A stretch of DNA of 6,228 nt, from assembly GCA_024225875.1 (NCBI GenBank), contig JAAEMD010000447.1, positions 1-6,228 on the forward strand, in the 5' to 3' direction. Shown here piece after piece: positions 1-6,029 of the stretch (its first letter is position 1; every line of letters begins with the position of its first letter). The position numbers were made by a program, and so were the translations under genes. The notes beneath the pieces are model-generated. The model was not told the origin of the DNA and ran no database searches. It was given only the letters and a program-made list of their open reading frames with translations. The DNA is from a bacterium. GTDB lineage: Bacteria > Margulisbacteria > Marinamargulisbacteria > JAAEMD01.

Positions 1-66
1 TTTATTGAAACCGATCTGAAGTTATCGTTTTTATTTCGGACTGGGTATATAGCTGTTCCAAAATAA
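1..66 (+). other. Open reading frame entering from the left edge; possible 3' end of an unidentified gene
   Basis: One frame is open from the first base to a TAA at 64-66 and would encode 21 residues (FIETDLKL... ending IAVPK). The other two plus-strand frames stop within the first 20 bases. The last residues lie inside the repeat element that begins at 48, so if this is a real gene end, the inserted element supplies its present C-terminus and stop codon. I do not recognise the protein, and 21 codons are too few to prove coding. The stretch may simply be non-coding. Confidence 0.15.
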
Positions 67-163
67 AATGTCTGCCACTGAAGTTTTCAAATGACTTCGT
101 TTATGTACGTCAGTACACTGCACTCAGCCATTTAAACGGACACTTCAATTTGTGCCAGCTATA
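48..163 (+). mobile_element. MITE-like inverted-repeat element, copy 1
   Basis: This 116-bp element begins TATAGCTG and ends CAGCTATA, a perfect 8-bp terminal inverted repeat that continues imperfectly inward (TGTCTG near the left end against CGGACA near the right). Its interior shares long near-identical blocks with the copies at 1053-1170 (inverted) and 5119-5235, for example CAAATGACTTCGTTTATGTA. A small central hairpin, TGTAC-GTCA-GTACA, is present. TA dinucleotides at both edges fit a TA target duplication, as known for the IS630/Tc1-mariner group. There is no room for a transposase, so any movement would need one supplied in trans. The mobile nature is inferred from structure and copy number. 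Confidence 0.72.
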
Positions 164-336
164 GAAGATAAAAAAGTAATAAAGGTATAATCACTGTCTG
201 TGGACAGTCACATCAAAGGCAGGTGTTTTGTTTTTGGCTTTAGCAGGAGCGGGCTTGATTCTGTCGTTTATTTCTATCATCTGATGATAATTTATGTATC
301 TGGATAAAAATATATTAACGTAATATAATTGCAGCT
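164..336. other. Intergenic region upstream of comEA
   Basis: No confident gene is present. A small hairpin (ACTGTC at 193-198, loop TGTG, GACAGT at 203-208) has no T-run after it. One frame is open from 183 to a TGA at 282-284 and reads as strongly hydrophobic (AGVLFLALAGAGLILSFISII). It has no ATG or GTG; only CTG at 198 or TTG at 228 could start it. The TTG has a weak AGG ribosome site 4 bases upstream and would give an 18-residue peptide. This may be a remnant membrane-protein end, a tiny membrane peptide or chance. The right-hand part contains the candidate comEA promoter. Confidence 0.4.
301..329 (+). promoter_or_regulatory. Candidate sigma-70-type promoter for comEA
   Basis: A perfect -10 hexamer TATAAT lies at 324-329. 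A weak -35 match, TGGATA (4 of 6 to TTGACA), lies at 301-306 with an ideal 17-base spacer. Transcription would start near 336, directly at the GTG at 337, so the message would be essentially leaderless. In such AT-rich DNA a TATAAT can arise by chance, hence the low confidence. Confidence 0.35.
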
Positions 337-972
337 GTGTTAACCTTTGAGCAGAAGCGGTTGTTATGTGTCATAGCAGTTATATTGACGACAGGTATTA
401 TTTATAATGTATTTAAACAACATAATAATCCGGATACGGATAGTTATTCTGAGTTCTCAGAAGACATCTTGTTAAGCAGTAAGATCGATAAATCGGTAAT
501 AAAAAAGAAGGCTTGTATCATGGTTCATGTTGCCGGTGCAGTCAGGTTGCCCGGAGTTTACAGGATTAAGAAAGGCTTAAGGGTTATGGATATTATCCCT
601 GTTGTCGGAGGGTTATTGCCAGGGGCTGATCTGGATAAGGTTAATCTTGCAGCTAAAATAAAGGATGGACAGAGGGTTCGAATCCCGTTAATAAGGTCAA
701 AGAGGAAGTCAGCTCATAAAAAAACATATAAAGTGCCGAATGATACTCAAGCCCGCAATAACATAATTTCCAGAGCAGATGTTTTAGTAAATTTAAACTC
801 AGCATCCAGGCTTGAGCTGATAAAAGTTCCTGGCATCGGACCGTCGACAGCAGATAGAATTACAGATTACAGGTTGAAACATGGCAGGTTTTATTTAATT
901 GAGGATTTAAAAAAAATAAGAGGTATTGGCGAAAAAAAACTGGCAAAGATTAGAAGGTATATATATATCTAG
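337..972 (+). CDS. comEA: ComEA-type DNA-binding competence protein (SLBB plus helix-hairpin-helix)
   Basis: The 211-residue protein has the full ComEA layout. A short N-terminus is followed by one hydrophobic segment (about residues 9-26), probably an uncleaved signal anchor. A polar linker leads to an SLBB domain (about 61-117, with VHVAGAVRLPGVY and NLAAKIKDGQRVRIP). A basic linker follows, then a C-terminal helix-hairpin-helix pair (VNLNSAS 151-157, PGIGPSTADRI 165-175, IRGIGEKKLAKI 194-205). ComEA proteins sit outside the inner membrane and bind double-stranded DNA during transformation; the length matches Bacillus-type ComEA. The GTG start is the first possible start after the in-frame stop at 316-318. 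It has no Shine-Dalgarno sequence, and TTG at 361 is the alternative. The gene stands alone, bracketed by two inverted repeat-element copies, and converges on lgt. No other competence gene is visible, so a role in DNA uptake is inferred from domains. Confidence 0.88.
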   Translation: MLTFEQKRLLCVIAVILTTGIIYNVFKQHNNPDTDSYSEFSEDILLSSKIDKSVIKKKACIMVHVAGAVRLPGVYRIKKGLRVMDIIPVVGGLLPGADLDKVNLAAKIKDGQRVRIPLIRSKRKSAHKKTYKVPNDTQARNNIISRADVLVNLNSASRLELIKVPGIGPSTADRITDYRLKHGRFYLIEDLKKIRGIGEKKLAKIRRYIYI

Positions 973-1005
973 CTTTTTATATTTACAGGGAATAAGAGGG
1001 GACTG

Positions 1006-1026
1006 GTGCTGTGCTTTTTCAGCACA
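1006..1026 (+). terminator. Hairpin downstream of comEA, possible weak terminator
   Basis: Two overlapping 6-bp stems can form: GTGCTG (1006-1011) with CAGCAC (1020-1025), or TGTGCT (1010-1015) with AGCACA (1021-1026). The stem is followed by AAAAATTTAT, not a T-run, so it is not a canonical intrinsic terminator on either strand. Its place 34 bases after the comEA stop, in a convergent gap, is the main argument for a termination role. Confidence 0.25.
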
Positions 1027-1052
1027 AAAATTTATATTGCCGGGTTTTAAAT

Positions 1053-1170
1053 TATAGCTGGTACAAATTGAACTTTCTGTTTAAATGGGGAAGTGCAGTT
1101 TCACAGGCGTACATAAACGAAGTCATTTGAAAACTTTTTCAGTCGGACCTTTTACTTTGGAACAGCTATA
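1053..1170 (-). mobile_element. MITE-like inverted-repeat element, copy 2 (inverted)
   Basis: This 118-bp copy lies in the opposite orientation to copies 1 and 3. On the plus strand it begins TATAGCTGGTACAAATTG and ends CCAAAGTAAAAGG-like sequence read backwards, closing with CAGCTATA. Its reverse complement aligns end to end with the other copies, sharing for example AGTTTTCAAATGACTTCG with copy 1 and CTGCACTTCCCCATTTAAAC with copy 3. The central TGTAC-GTCA-GTACA hairpin is degraded here. Both edges carry TA. It lies 13 bases beyond the lgt stop and fills most of the gap between the convergent comEA and lgt, so its hairpin may help end transcription from either side. That last point is inference. 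Confidence 0.7.
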
Positions 1171-1183
1171 AAAAAAGCTTAGT

Positions 1184-1981
1184 TTAGACAGCAGGGCTAT
1201 TGTCCGGACGATATTTTCTGATGATTATAAAAAGAATAAGCCCGGATAAAATCATTACTGTACATAAGAGTTGACCCATTGTAATAAAGCTGACTATAGA
1301 ACCCAGTTGTTTGTCAGGTTCTCTATAAAATTCTATAAAAAATCTGAACAGACCATAAAAAAACATGTAAAGAGCAAATAACTGACCTTGTTTCAGCCTG
1401 CAGTATTTCATTAGAGTAAACAATAAAAGGAAAAGTACTACTCCTTCAAAAAAACCTTCATACAGCTGGGAAGGGTGCCGGGGAATTCCGTCACTGTCAG
1501 GGAAAACCATAGCCCATGGAACAGAAGAAGCTCTTCCATATAGTTCTCCGTTAATAAAATTGGCTATTCTTCCAAGGAAAAGTCCAAAAGTTGATCCAAT
1601 AGCAATTAAATCAAGGACTCCCAGCAGGTTCTTCTTATTTTTATAACAAAGGTATGCAACTGCTGCTAATACCCCGATTGCTGCACCGTGATAAGACATT
1701 CCACCCTGCCAGAAATAAATGATTTTAGAAGGGTTTTTTATGTAGTACCTGAGATCATATATAAGTATATAGGCCAGGCGTCCTCCAGCTAAAATGCCAA
1801 TAATAACATAATTTATAAGGCTGTATACTTGATCTGAAGTGAAACCATGCTGTTTTTTAAGCCGGTTCTTTATAAAGTACAAACCAAGGATTATGCCTGC
1901 AGCATAAGACAGGCCATACCATCTGAATTCCAGAGGGCCAATTTTTAAGAATACTTTGTTTATTTCCGGATATTTAATCAT
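1184..1981 (-). CDS. lgt: Prolipoprotein diacylglyceryl transferase
   Basis: Lgt transfers the diacylglyceryl group from phosphatidylglycerol to the lipobox cysteine of prolipoproteins, the first step of lipoprotein maturation, in the inner membrane. The 265-residue protein shows the family hallmarks in order: GPLEFRWYGLSY near the N-terminus, GGRLAY (66-71), GGMSYHGA with the conserved His98, the Lgt signature GRIANFINGELYGR (137-150), HPSQLYE (169-175) and RFFIEFYREPD (213-223). At least six hydrophobic segments are visible, and the length is normal for the family. The ATG at 1981 is the only reasonable start, because no ATG, GTG or TTG lies in frame between it and an upstream in-frame stop. 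Its ribosome site is weak. It is divergent from fliH across 72 bp and appears to be monocistronic in this window. All key motifs are intact, so it should be functional. Confidence 0.97.
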   Translation of the reverse strand: MIKYPEINKVFLKIGPLEFRWYGLSYAAGIILGLYFIKNRLKKQHGFTSDQVYSLINYVIIGILAGGRLAYILIYDLRYYIKNPSKIIYFWQGGMSYHGAAIGVLAAVAYLCYKNKKNLLGVLDLIAIGSTFGLFLGRIANFINGELYGRASSVPWAMVFPDSDGIPRHPSQLYEGFFEGVVLFLLLFTLMKYCRLKQGQLFALYMFFYGLFRFFIEFYREPDKQLGSIVSFITMGQLLCTVMILSGLILFIIIRKYRPDNSPAV

Positions 1982-2044
1982 TTTATAAGCACAGTTACCA
2001 GTTAGACTTAGAGCTACAGGTTTTTATATATAGTTTGTTATAAT

Positions 2045-2050
2045 AAGGAA
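2045..2050 (+). promoter_or_regulatory. Ribosome binding site of fliH
   Basis: AAGGAA precedes the ATG at 2054 by only three bases (five from AAGG). The spacing is short but usable, and it supports this start. The whole lgt-fliH gap is 72 bp and AT-rich. I see no convincing sigma-70, sigma-54 (GG-N10-GC) or sigma-28 promoter in it. Confidence 0.45.
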
Positions 2051-2053
2051 ATA

Positions 2054-3253
2054 ATGGGGATTTTAAAAGATGCAAAAAAAAAATTAAATAGAAAAGTTTT
2101 GATCGGTAAGGTAAATGACCTTTCTGATGAACCTGTAAAAGAATCAGATCTTGCTGTAGCAGATAAGAAACATAACAGTAACGTAACAAGGCCGTATAAG
2201 AAAAGGGCGGTATTAAAAGGATCTGACTTACTTTCCGGAGATACTCTTTTACTGGGCAGGTTTGAAATAGGAAGCAAATCAACTTCACTGGAATCAAAAA
2301 AAGTACTGCCTGAAAAGAAACGAGAGCGGTTTTCTGTCAAGAAGCAGGAGGTGCCTGCTGATATACCGGCTAATCAGGCAGAATCAGCTGATTCACAAGT
2401 TCAGTCAGGGCCTGTTTCTTCCTCTGCTCCTGCCGAAAAGCCTGTTTCGAAGTTTGATATTCAGAAAGCTAAGAAGGAATTTGAGCAGCAGAAACAGATA
2501 ATGAGACAACAGGCTGATGATGAGATTGATCAATATAAAAAACAGCAGCTGGCTGCGATTGGTGATGAGAAAAGAGCAATGCTTGATCAGGCATATCAAA
2601 AGGGGTTGCAGGAAGGCCGTGAAAAAGGAGAGTCCGAACTTAAATCAAAAATAGAAGAGCTTTTTGATACTATAAATGGTCTGGCACAGCATAAGAAAAA
2701 ATCAATTCTGGAATCACAAGATCAGGTAATCGAGCTTTCTATGAAAATTGCAGAAAAGGTAATCCAGGATCAGATTTCTCTTAATAAAGAAGCGTGTATG
2801 GGTGTAATAGAAGATGCGATAAGAAAGATTACTGATAAAGATAAAGTGATAATAAAAGTAAATGAGAAGGATGTTGTCATTGTACAGGCAAATAAAGATT
2901 CTATATTAAATATGATGAGTGACATAAAAAACCTGGAGATTCAGGAAGATGCCAGAATTGCCAGGGGAGGCTGTGTTATTGAAACCAGGTTAGGGTATAT
3001 TGACTCTACAATTTCTACAAAGCTGGGAATTATTAAAAAGGCACTTTTCAATGTTTATGAAGAAGAGCAGAGAGAGCAGGAAGCTTTTGAGAAACCAGAA
3101 GACTCTGTAACTGAAGATGAAATTAATCCAGTATCAGTCAATGATACTCCTGAAGAACTGGAAGAACTGGAAGCGTTGAGTCAAGATGAAGATGATGATT
3201 TTGATCTTGAGGAAGACGATGTTTTTGATCTGGATGAAGACGATGATTTTTAA
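2054..3253 (+). CDS. fliH: Flagellar export ATPase stator/regulator FliH, with long acidic C-terminal tail
   Basis: FliH dimers bind FliI, hold it at the export gate and restrain its ATPase activity. The 399-residue protein has a low-complexity basic N-terminal part (about 1-130), then a long coiled coil rich in Q, K and E (about 132-200). The coil carries a GxxxGxxxG run (G184, G188, G192), typical of FliH. The C-terminal FliH/SctL domain (about 225-335) contains the conserved RGGCVIETRLGYID (304-317). Residues 336-399 form an extra tail: 16 of the last 22 residues are Asp or Glu, arranged as an 8-residue repeat. The protein has no tryptophan, so it lacks the N-terminal Trp pair that Salmonella FliH uses to bind FlhA. 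At 399 residues it is much longer than Salmonella FliH (about 235). It is first in the fliHIJ operon, 32 bp before fliI. A non-flagellar SctL is less likely given the FliI sequence. Confidence 0.88.
   Translation: MGILKDAKKKLNRKVLIGKVNDLSDEPVKESDLAVADKKHNSNVTRPYKKRAVLKGSDLLSGDTLLLGRFEIGSKSTSLESKKVLPEKKRERFSVKKQEVPADIPANQAESADSQVQSGPVSSSAPAEKPVSKFDIQKAKKEFEQQKQIMRQQADDEIDQYKKQQLAAIGDEKRAMLDQAYQKGLQEGREKGESELKSKIEELFDTINGLAQHKKKSILESQDQVIELSMKIAEKVIQDQISLNKEACMGVIEDAIRKITDKDKVIIKVNEKDVVIVQANKDSILNMMSDIKNLEIQEDARIARGGCVIETRLGYIDSTISTKLGIIKKALFNVYEEEQREQEAFEKPEDSVTEDEINPVSVNDTPEELEELEALSQDEDDDFDLEEDDVFDLDEDDDF
3185..3250 (+). repeat. 24-bp imperfect tandem repeat encoding an acidic FliH tail
   Basis: Two full 24-bp units and one of 18 bp encode DEDDDFDL (3185-3208), EEDDVFDL (3209-3232) and DEDDDF (3233-3250), ending directly at the fliH stop codon. 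The units differ at several bases, so the repeat is not fresh. A shorter 9-bp repeat lies just before it around 3153-3170, where the protein reads EELEELEAL. Confidence 0.8.
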
Positions 3254-3285
3254 TGTTAGCAACTAAAACAGAAGAGTATTAACTT

Positions 3286-4590
3286 ATGAAATTAAACCTT
3301 GATAGATATTTTAAAGCTATTGAACAGGCCGACCTTATAAAGGTTGTGGGTAAAGTTATAAAGGTTGTAGGGCTTATTATTGAAGCCAAAGTACAGGGCG
3401 TTTCAGTAGGAGAAGTTTGTAATATTGAAGTAGATGAAAATAAAAGCATCAGAGCTGAGGTAGTAGGTTTTAAAGAAGAAGAGGTTCTGCTTATGCCTTT
3501 AGGTGGAACACTCGGGATTAAGCCGGGAAGCCGTGTATATGCTACAGGGCACCCTATTCAAGTTAAGGTGGGGATGGGCCTGTTAGGCAGGATTTTAAAT
3601 GGACTTGGAGAACCGATTGATAAAAAAGGTGAACTGGATTTCGAAACAATATATGGTATAGATAATGATCCTCCAGATCCTGTGATGAGACCTAGAATTA
3701 CAGATGTGTTTAAATCAGGAGTTAAGTCTATTGATGGTCTGTTAACTTTAGGTAAAGGACAGAGAATAGGTATTTTTGCTGGCTCAGGAGTTGGCAAAAG
3801 TACATTGATGGGTATGTTAGCAAGGAACTGTGTTGCAGATGTTAATGTGATAAGTTTAATAGGAGAAAGAGGCAGGGAGGTAAAAGATTTTATCGAAGAG
3901 TCTCTGGGTGAAGAAGGTTTGAAGCGATCTGTTGTTATTTGTGCTACTTCAGATAAGCCGCCTGTAATCAGGTTGAAAGGTGCTCTGGCAGGGACTGCTA
4001 TAGCAGAATACTTTAGATCTCAGGGCAAAGATGTTCTTTTTATGATGGATTCTGTTACCCGTTTTGCTATGGCGCAGCGGGAGATTGGTCTGGCAACAGG
4101 GGAGCCGCCTACAACAAAGGGATATACCCCTTCCGTATTTGCCATTCTGCCTAGATTGATGGAGAGGGCGGGAACGTCTGAACAAGGAAGTATTACAGCC
4201 ATATACACTGTTTTGGTTGAGGGTGGAGATATGGATGAGCCTGTTGCAGATGCTGCAAGAGGTATTCTTGACGGACACTTTGTTTTATCAAGGGATTTAG
4301 CAGCCAAAAACCATTACCCCTGTCTGGAGGTTGGTCATAGTATAAGCCGTTTAATGGCAGTGGTTGCCTCGGATGAACACAAAAAAGCTGCCGGTCAGTT
4401 AAGGGAAGTTATGGCAAAGTATACAGAGGCAGAGGATCTTATTAATATAGGTGCTTATGTTAAGGGCAGTAATCCAAAGATTGACTATGCAATTGATAAG
4501 ATTGACGCTGTAAATAGTTTTCTTAAACAGGGTACAAATGAGAATGTTTCTTTTGAGGAGTCTGTGAGAATTCTTACAGGTATGTTCTAG
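3286..4590 (+). CDS. fliI: Flagellum-specific export ATPase FliI
   Basis: FliI is the hexameric ATPase at the base of the flagellar type III export machine. It resembles F1-ATPase beta and uses ATP hydrolysis to help unload substrates and chaperones. The 434-residue protein is close to the usual length. It shows an N-terminal beta-barrel domain (about 1-95), then the P-loop GSGVGKST (166-173), GERGRE with the probable catalytic Glu194, and Walker B VLFMMD ending at Asp255. The strongly conserved SVTRFAMAQREIGLATGEPP and PSVFAILPRLMERAG segments follow, and SISRLM probably holds the arginine finger. The C-terminal part (YVKGSNPKIDYAID) matches flagellar FliI rather than virulence SctN, though the families are close. 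The ATG at 3286 is preceded by GAAGAG at 3271-3276, a moderate ribosome site. It lies between fliH and fliJ, and all catalytic motifs are intact. Confidence 0.96.
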   Translation: MKLNLDRYFKAIEQADLIKVVGKVIKVVGLIIEAKVQGVSVGEVCNIEVDENKSIRAEVVGFKEEEVLLMPLGGTLGIKPGSRVYATGHPIQVKVGMGLLGRILNGLGEPIDKKGELDFETIYGIDNDPPDPVMRPRITDVFKSGVKSIDGLLTLGKGQRIGIFAGSGVGKSTLMGMLARNCVADVNVISLIGERGREVKDFIEESLGEEGLKRSVVICATSDKPPVIRLKGALAGTAIAEYFRSQGKDVLFMMDSVTRFAMAQREIGLATGEPPTTKGYTPSVFAILPRLMERAGTSEQGSITAIYTVLVEGGDMDEPVADAARGILDGHFVLSRDLAAKNHYPCLEVGHSISRLMAVVASDEHKKAAGQLREVMAKYTEAEDLINIGAYVKGSNPKIDYAIDKIDAVNSFLKQGTNENVSFEESVRILTGMF

Positions 4591-4592
4591 TT

Positions 4593-5078
4593 ATGGCCAG
4601 GCCTGAAAAAAGTAAACGGTTTAAATACAGGCTGAAAACTGTTCTGAAAGTAAGGGATATCAGAGAAAAGCAAGCTCAGGATAAGTTTCACGAAGCTCTA
4701 AAAGCAGCAGAAGAAGAAAAAAGGAAGGAAGATGAAGTTAAGGCTGTTCAGAATCAGCAGTATATGGAATTGAGTGATATTATGAGCGGCAAATCAGATG
4801 TTGGTATGACAGATATGCAGCAGGTGATGGTAAGAACAGCGCATCTGGATGTTTTAAAGGTAAAAGTAGTTGAGCAGGAAAAAAAAAGAGAAGAAGCAGA
4901 TAAAGAAAAAGAGGTAAAAAGAGAAGAGTTAGTACATAAAATAAAGGAAAAAAAGATCATAGAGATTGATAAGGAAAATAAAAGAGAAGAGTGGAAAAAG
5001 TTCATGGATAAAGAAGAAGGAAAGTTTTTAGATGATATCTCTTCTGTTGGTTTTGAAAGAAGAAGAAGTGACTATTGA
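4593..5078 (+). CDS. fliJ: Flagellar export protein FliJ
   Basis: FliJ is a small antiparallel coiled-coil protein that fits into the FliI hexamer like the gamma subunit of F1-ATPase, and it links the ATPase to FlhA and to escaping chaperones. The 161-residue product is highly charged (Lys, Glu) and almost wholly helical by appearance. It opens with FKYRLKTVLKVRDIREKQAQ, the typical FliJ N-terminal pattern, and ends in a second charged helix. The family is poorly conserved, so the assignment rests on this start, the length (Salmonella FliJ is 147) and its place after fliI. Only two bases separate the fliI stop from this ATG, and the only ribosome-site-like sequence is AGG at 4578-4580 inside fliI, so translational coupling is likely. 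No clear intrinsic terminator follows; the next feature is repeat copy 3. Confidence 0.87.
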   Translation: MARPEKSKRFKYRLKTVLKVRDIREKQAQDKFHEALKAAEEEKRKEDEVKAVQNQQYMELSDIMSGKSDVGMTDMQQVMVRTAHLDVLKVKVVEQEKKREEADKEKEVKREELVHKIKEKKIIEIDKENKREEWKKFMDKEEGKFLDDISSVGFERRRSDY

Positions 5079-5118
5079 AAATATTTTATTATCTTTGTAT
5101 TTTTATTATATTCATAGT

Positions 5119-5235
5119 TATAGCGGATCCAAAGTAAAATGTCCGATACTTAAAGTTTGCAAATGACTTTGTTTATGTACGTCAGTACACTGCACTTCCC
5201 CATTTAAACGGACAGTGCAATTTGTACCAGCTATA
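5119..5235 (+). mobile_element. MITE-like inverted-repeat element, copy 3
   Basis: This 117-bp copy begins TATAGCGGATCCAAAG and ends TTTGTACCAGCTATA, with TA at both edges. It is in the same orientation as copy 1. Inner inverted segments are clear: TGTCCG (5140-5145) against CGGACA (5209-5214), and a central hairpin TGTAC-GTCA-GTACA (5176-5189). One terminal base differs from the other copies (GCGG instead of GCTG). It lies 40 bases after the fliJ stop and ends 28 bases before the methyltransferase start, so it makes up most of that gene's leader region. Any promoter of the methyltransferase must lie within or very near the element, or the gene is read through from fliJ. Confidence 0.72.
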
Positions 5236-5246
5236 GTAATAATAAT

Positions 5247-5252
5247 AAGGAG
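5247..5252 (+). promoter_or_regulatory. Ribosome binding site of the methyltransferase gene
   Basis: AAGGAG, a near-perfect Shine-Dalgarno sequence, lies 11 bases before the ATG at 5264 and just outside the right end of repeat copy 3. It is the strongest ribosome site in the window and fixes the start of the frameshifted gene. Confidence 0.65.
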
Positions 5253-5263
5253 ATAATTGAGGT

Positions 5264-5999
5264 ATGGCAGAAAAAAGAATAGAGATAGTAAAACAATATT
5301 ATGAAGATAGTTATAAAGAAAAGGGTTTAAATGCTCAAAGACTATATCCTAATGAAGAACTTTTACGGTTTTTTGGTAGAGAATTTTTTTCAAAAATTGA
5401 TCGAAATAAAAGGGGTCATATTAAAGTGCTGGAGCTTGGTTGCGGTTCCTGCTCTAATCTATGGATGGTGTCAAAAGAAGGCTTTGACTCATATGGCCTT
5501 GACCTGTCTGAGGAAGCCGTTAACCTTGGTCAAGAGATGCTTAGCTACTGGGGGATGCAGCGCAAATTTAGAAGTTGGCAGCATGGTAAATCTTCCTTAT
5601 GAGGATGGATATTTTGATGTTATTTTTGATGTGTTTTCCGCTGCGTCCTTATATGAAGAGGCCTTTCTTGCCTGTTTAGACGATGTGAGCAGATGCTTAA
5701 AGGCAGGAGGTAGATTTTTCTCATATTCTCCATCGGATAAATCGGATGCTTATAAAAAGCACAGCCCTGCAAAAAAAATTGACCCATGGACGCTTGACGG
5801 AATAAAGCGTATAGATTCAGCTTATTATGGCCAGGCATACCCATTTCGTTTCATTAGTAAGGATCATTATAAAGAAGTGCTTCTGGAAAGAAACTTTAAT
5901 GTTTCATATCTGGAGTCAGTAGGTCGGACATATTCATCTGGAAATGAATATTTTGAATTTATTACTGTAGCCGGTGAGAAAAACAGACTTCATTCTTGA
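5264..5999 (+). pseudogene. Class I SAM-dependent methyltransferase, interrupted by a +1 frameshift
   Basis: Two overlapping frames together encode one methyltransferase of about 244 residues. The first frame runs from ATG 5264 to TGA 5600-5602. It carries the SAM-binding motif VLELGCGSCSN (55-65) and the acidic end of strand 2, GLDLS with Asp80. Homology-like sequence then continues in the other frame from about 5562 (ANLEVGSMVNLPYEDGYFDVIFD, then CLKAGGRFFSYSPS) to TGA 5997-5999. One surplus base between about 5550 and 5561 explains the break; the GGGGG run at 5550-5554 is the likeliest site. Both halves look undamaged, so this is a recent mutation, a sequencing or assembly error, or less likely slippage. 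As read, the product is a 112-residue fragment without the C-terminal half of the fold. The substrate is unknown. Its place after fliJ may reflect surface or flagellar modification, but the repeat element separates them. Confidence 0.8.
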
Positions 6000-6012
6000 T
6001 TTTTGATAGTAA

Positions 6013-6029
6013 CTGCTAATAAAAAGCAG
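6013..6029 (+). terminator. Small hairpin after the methyltransferase, weak terminator candidate
   Basis: CTGCT (6013-6017) can pair with AGCAG (6025-6029) around a 7-base A-rich loop, starting 13 bases after the stop codon. A T5 run follows, but only about 10 bases further on, so this is not a standard intrinsic terminator. Confidence 0.2.

Noticed and set aside
957..968. TATATATATAT run at the end of comEA as a variable microsatellite
   Set aside because: It is only about 11 bases, encodes the ordinary YIYI end of the protein and there is no sign of length variation in a single sequence.
2039..2044. TATAAT just upstream of fliH as a -10 promoter box
   Set aside because: No -35 match lies 16-18 bases upstream, and transcription would begin about three bases before the ATG, cutting off the AAGGAA ribosome site that supports the start.
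1995..2599. Minus-strand open frames opposite fliH
   Set aside because: They lie antisense to a well-supported FliH coding frame, show no recognisable domain and have biased, low-complexity translations, as expected of shadows.
3558..4307. Minus-strand open frames opposite fliI
   Set aside because: They overlap the catalytic core of FliI, which is clearly the coding frame; their translations show no family motifs.
3286..4590. Virulence-type (non-flagellar) secretion ATPase SctN
   Set aside because: The sequence around 276-300 and the C-terminal YVKGSNPKIDYAID are of flagellar type, the downstream gene resembles FliJ, and no injectisome gene is seen.
48..5235. CRISPR array formed by the repeated elements
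   Set aside because: The copies are 116-118 bp, differ in orientation and are separated by whole genes, with no regular short spacers and no cas gene.
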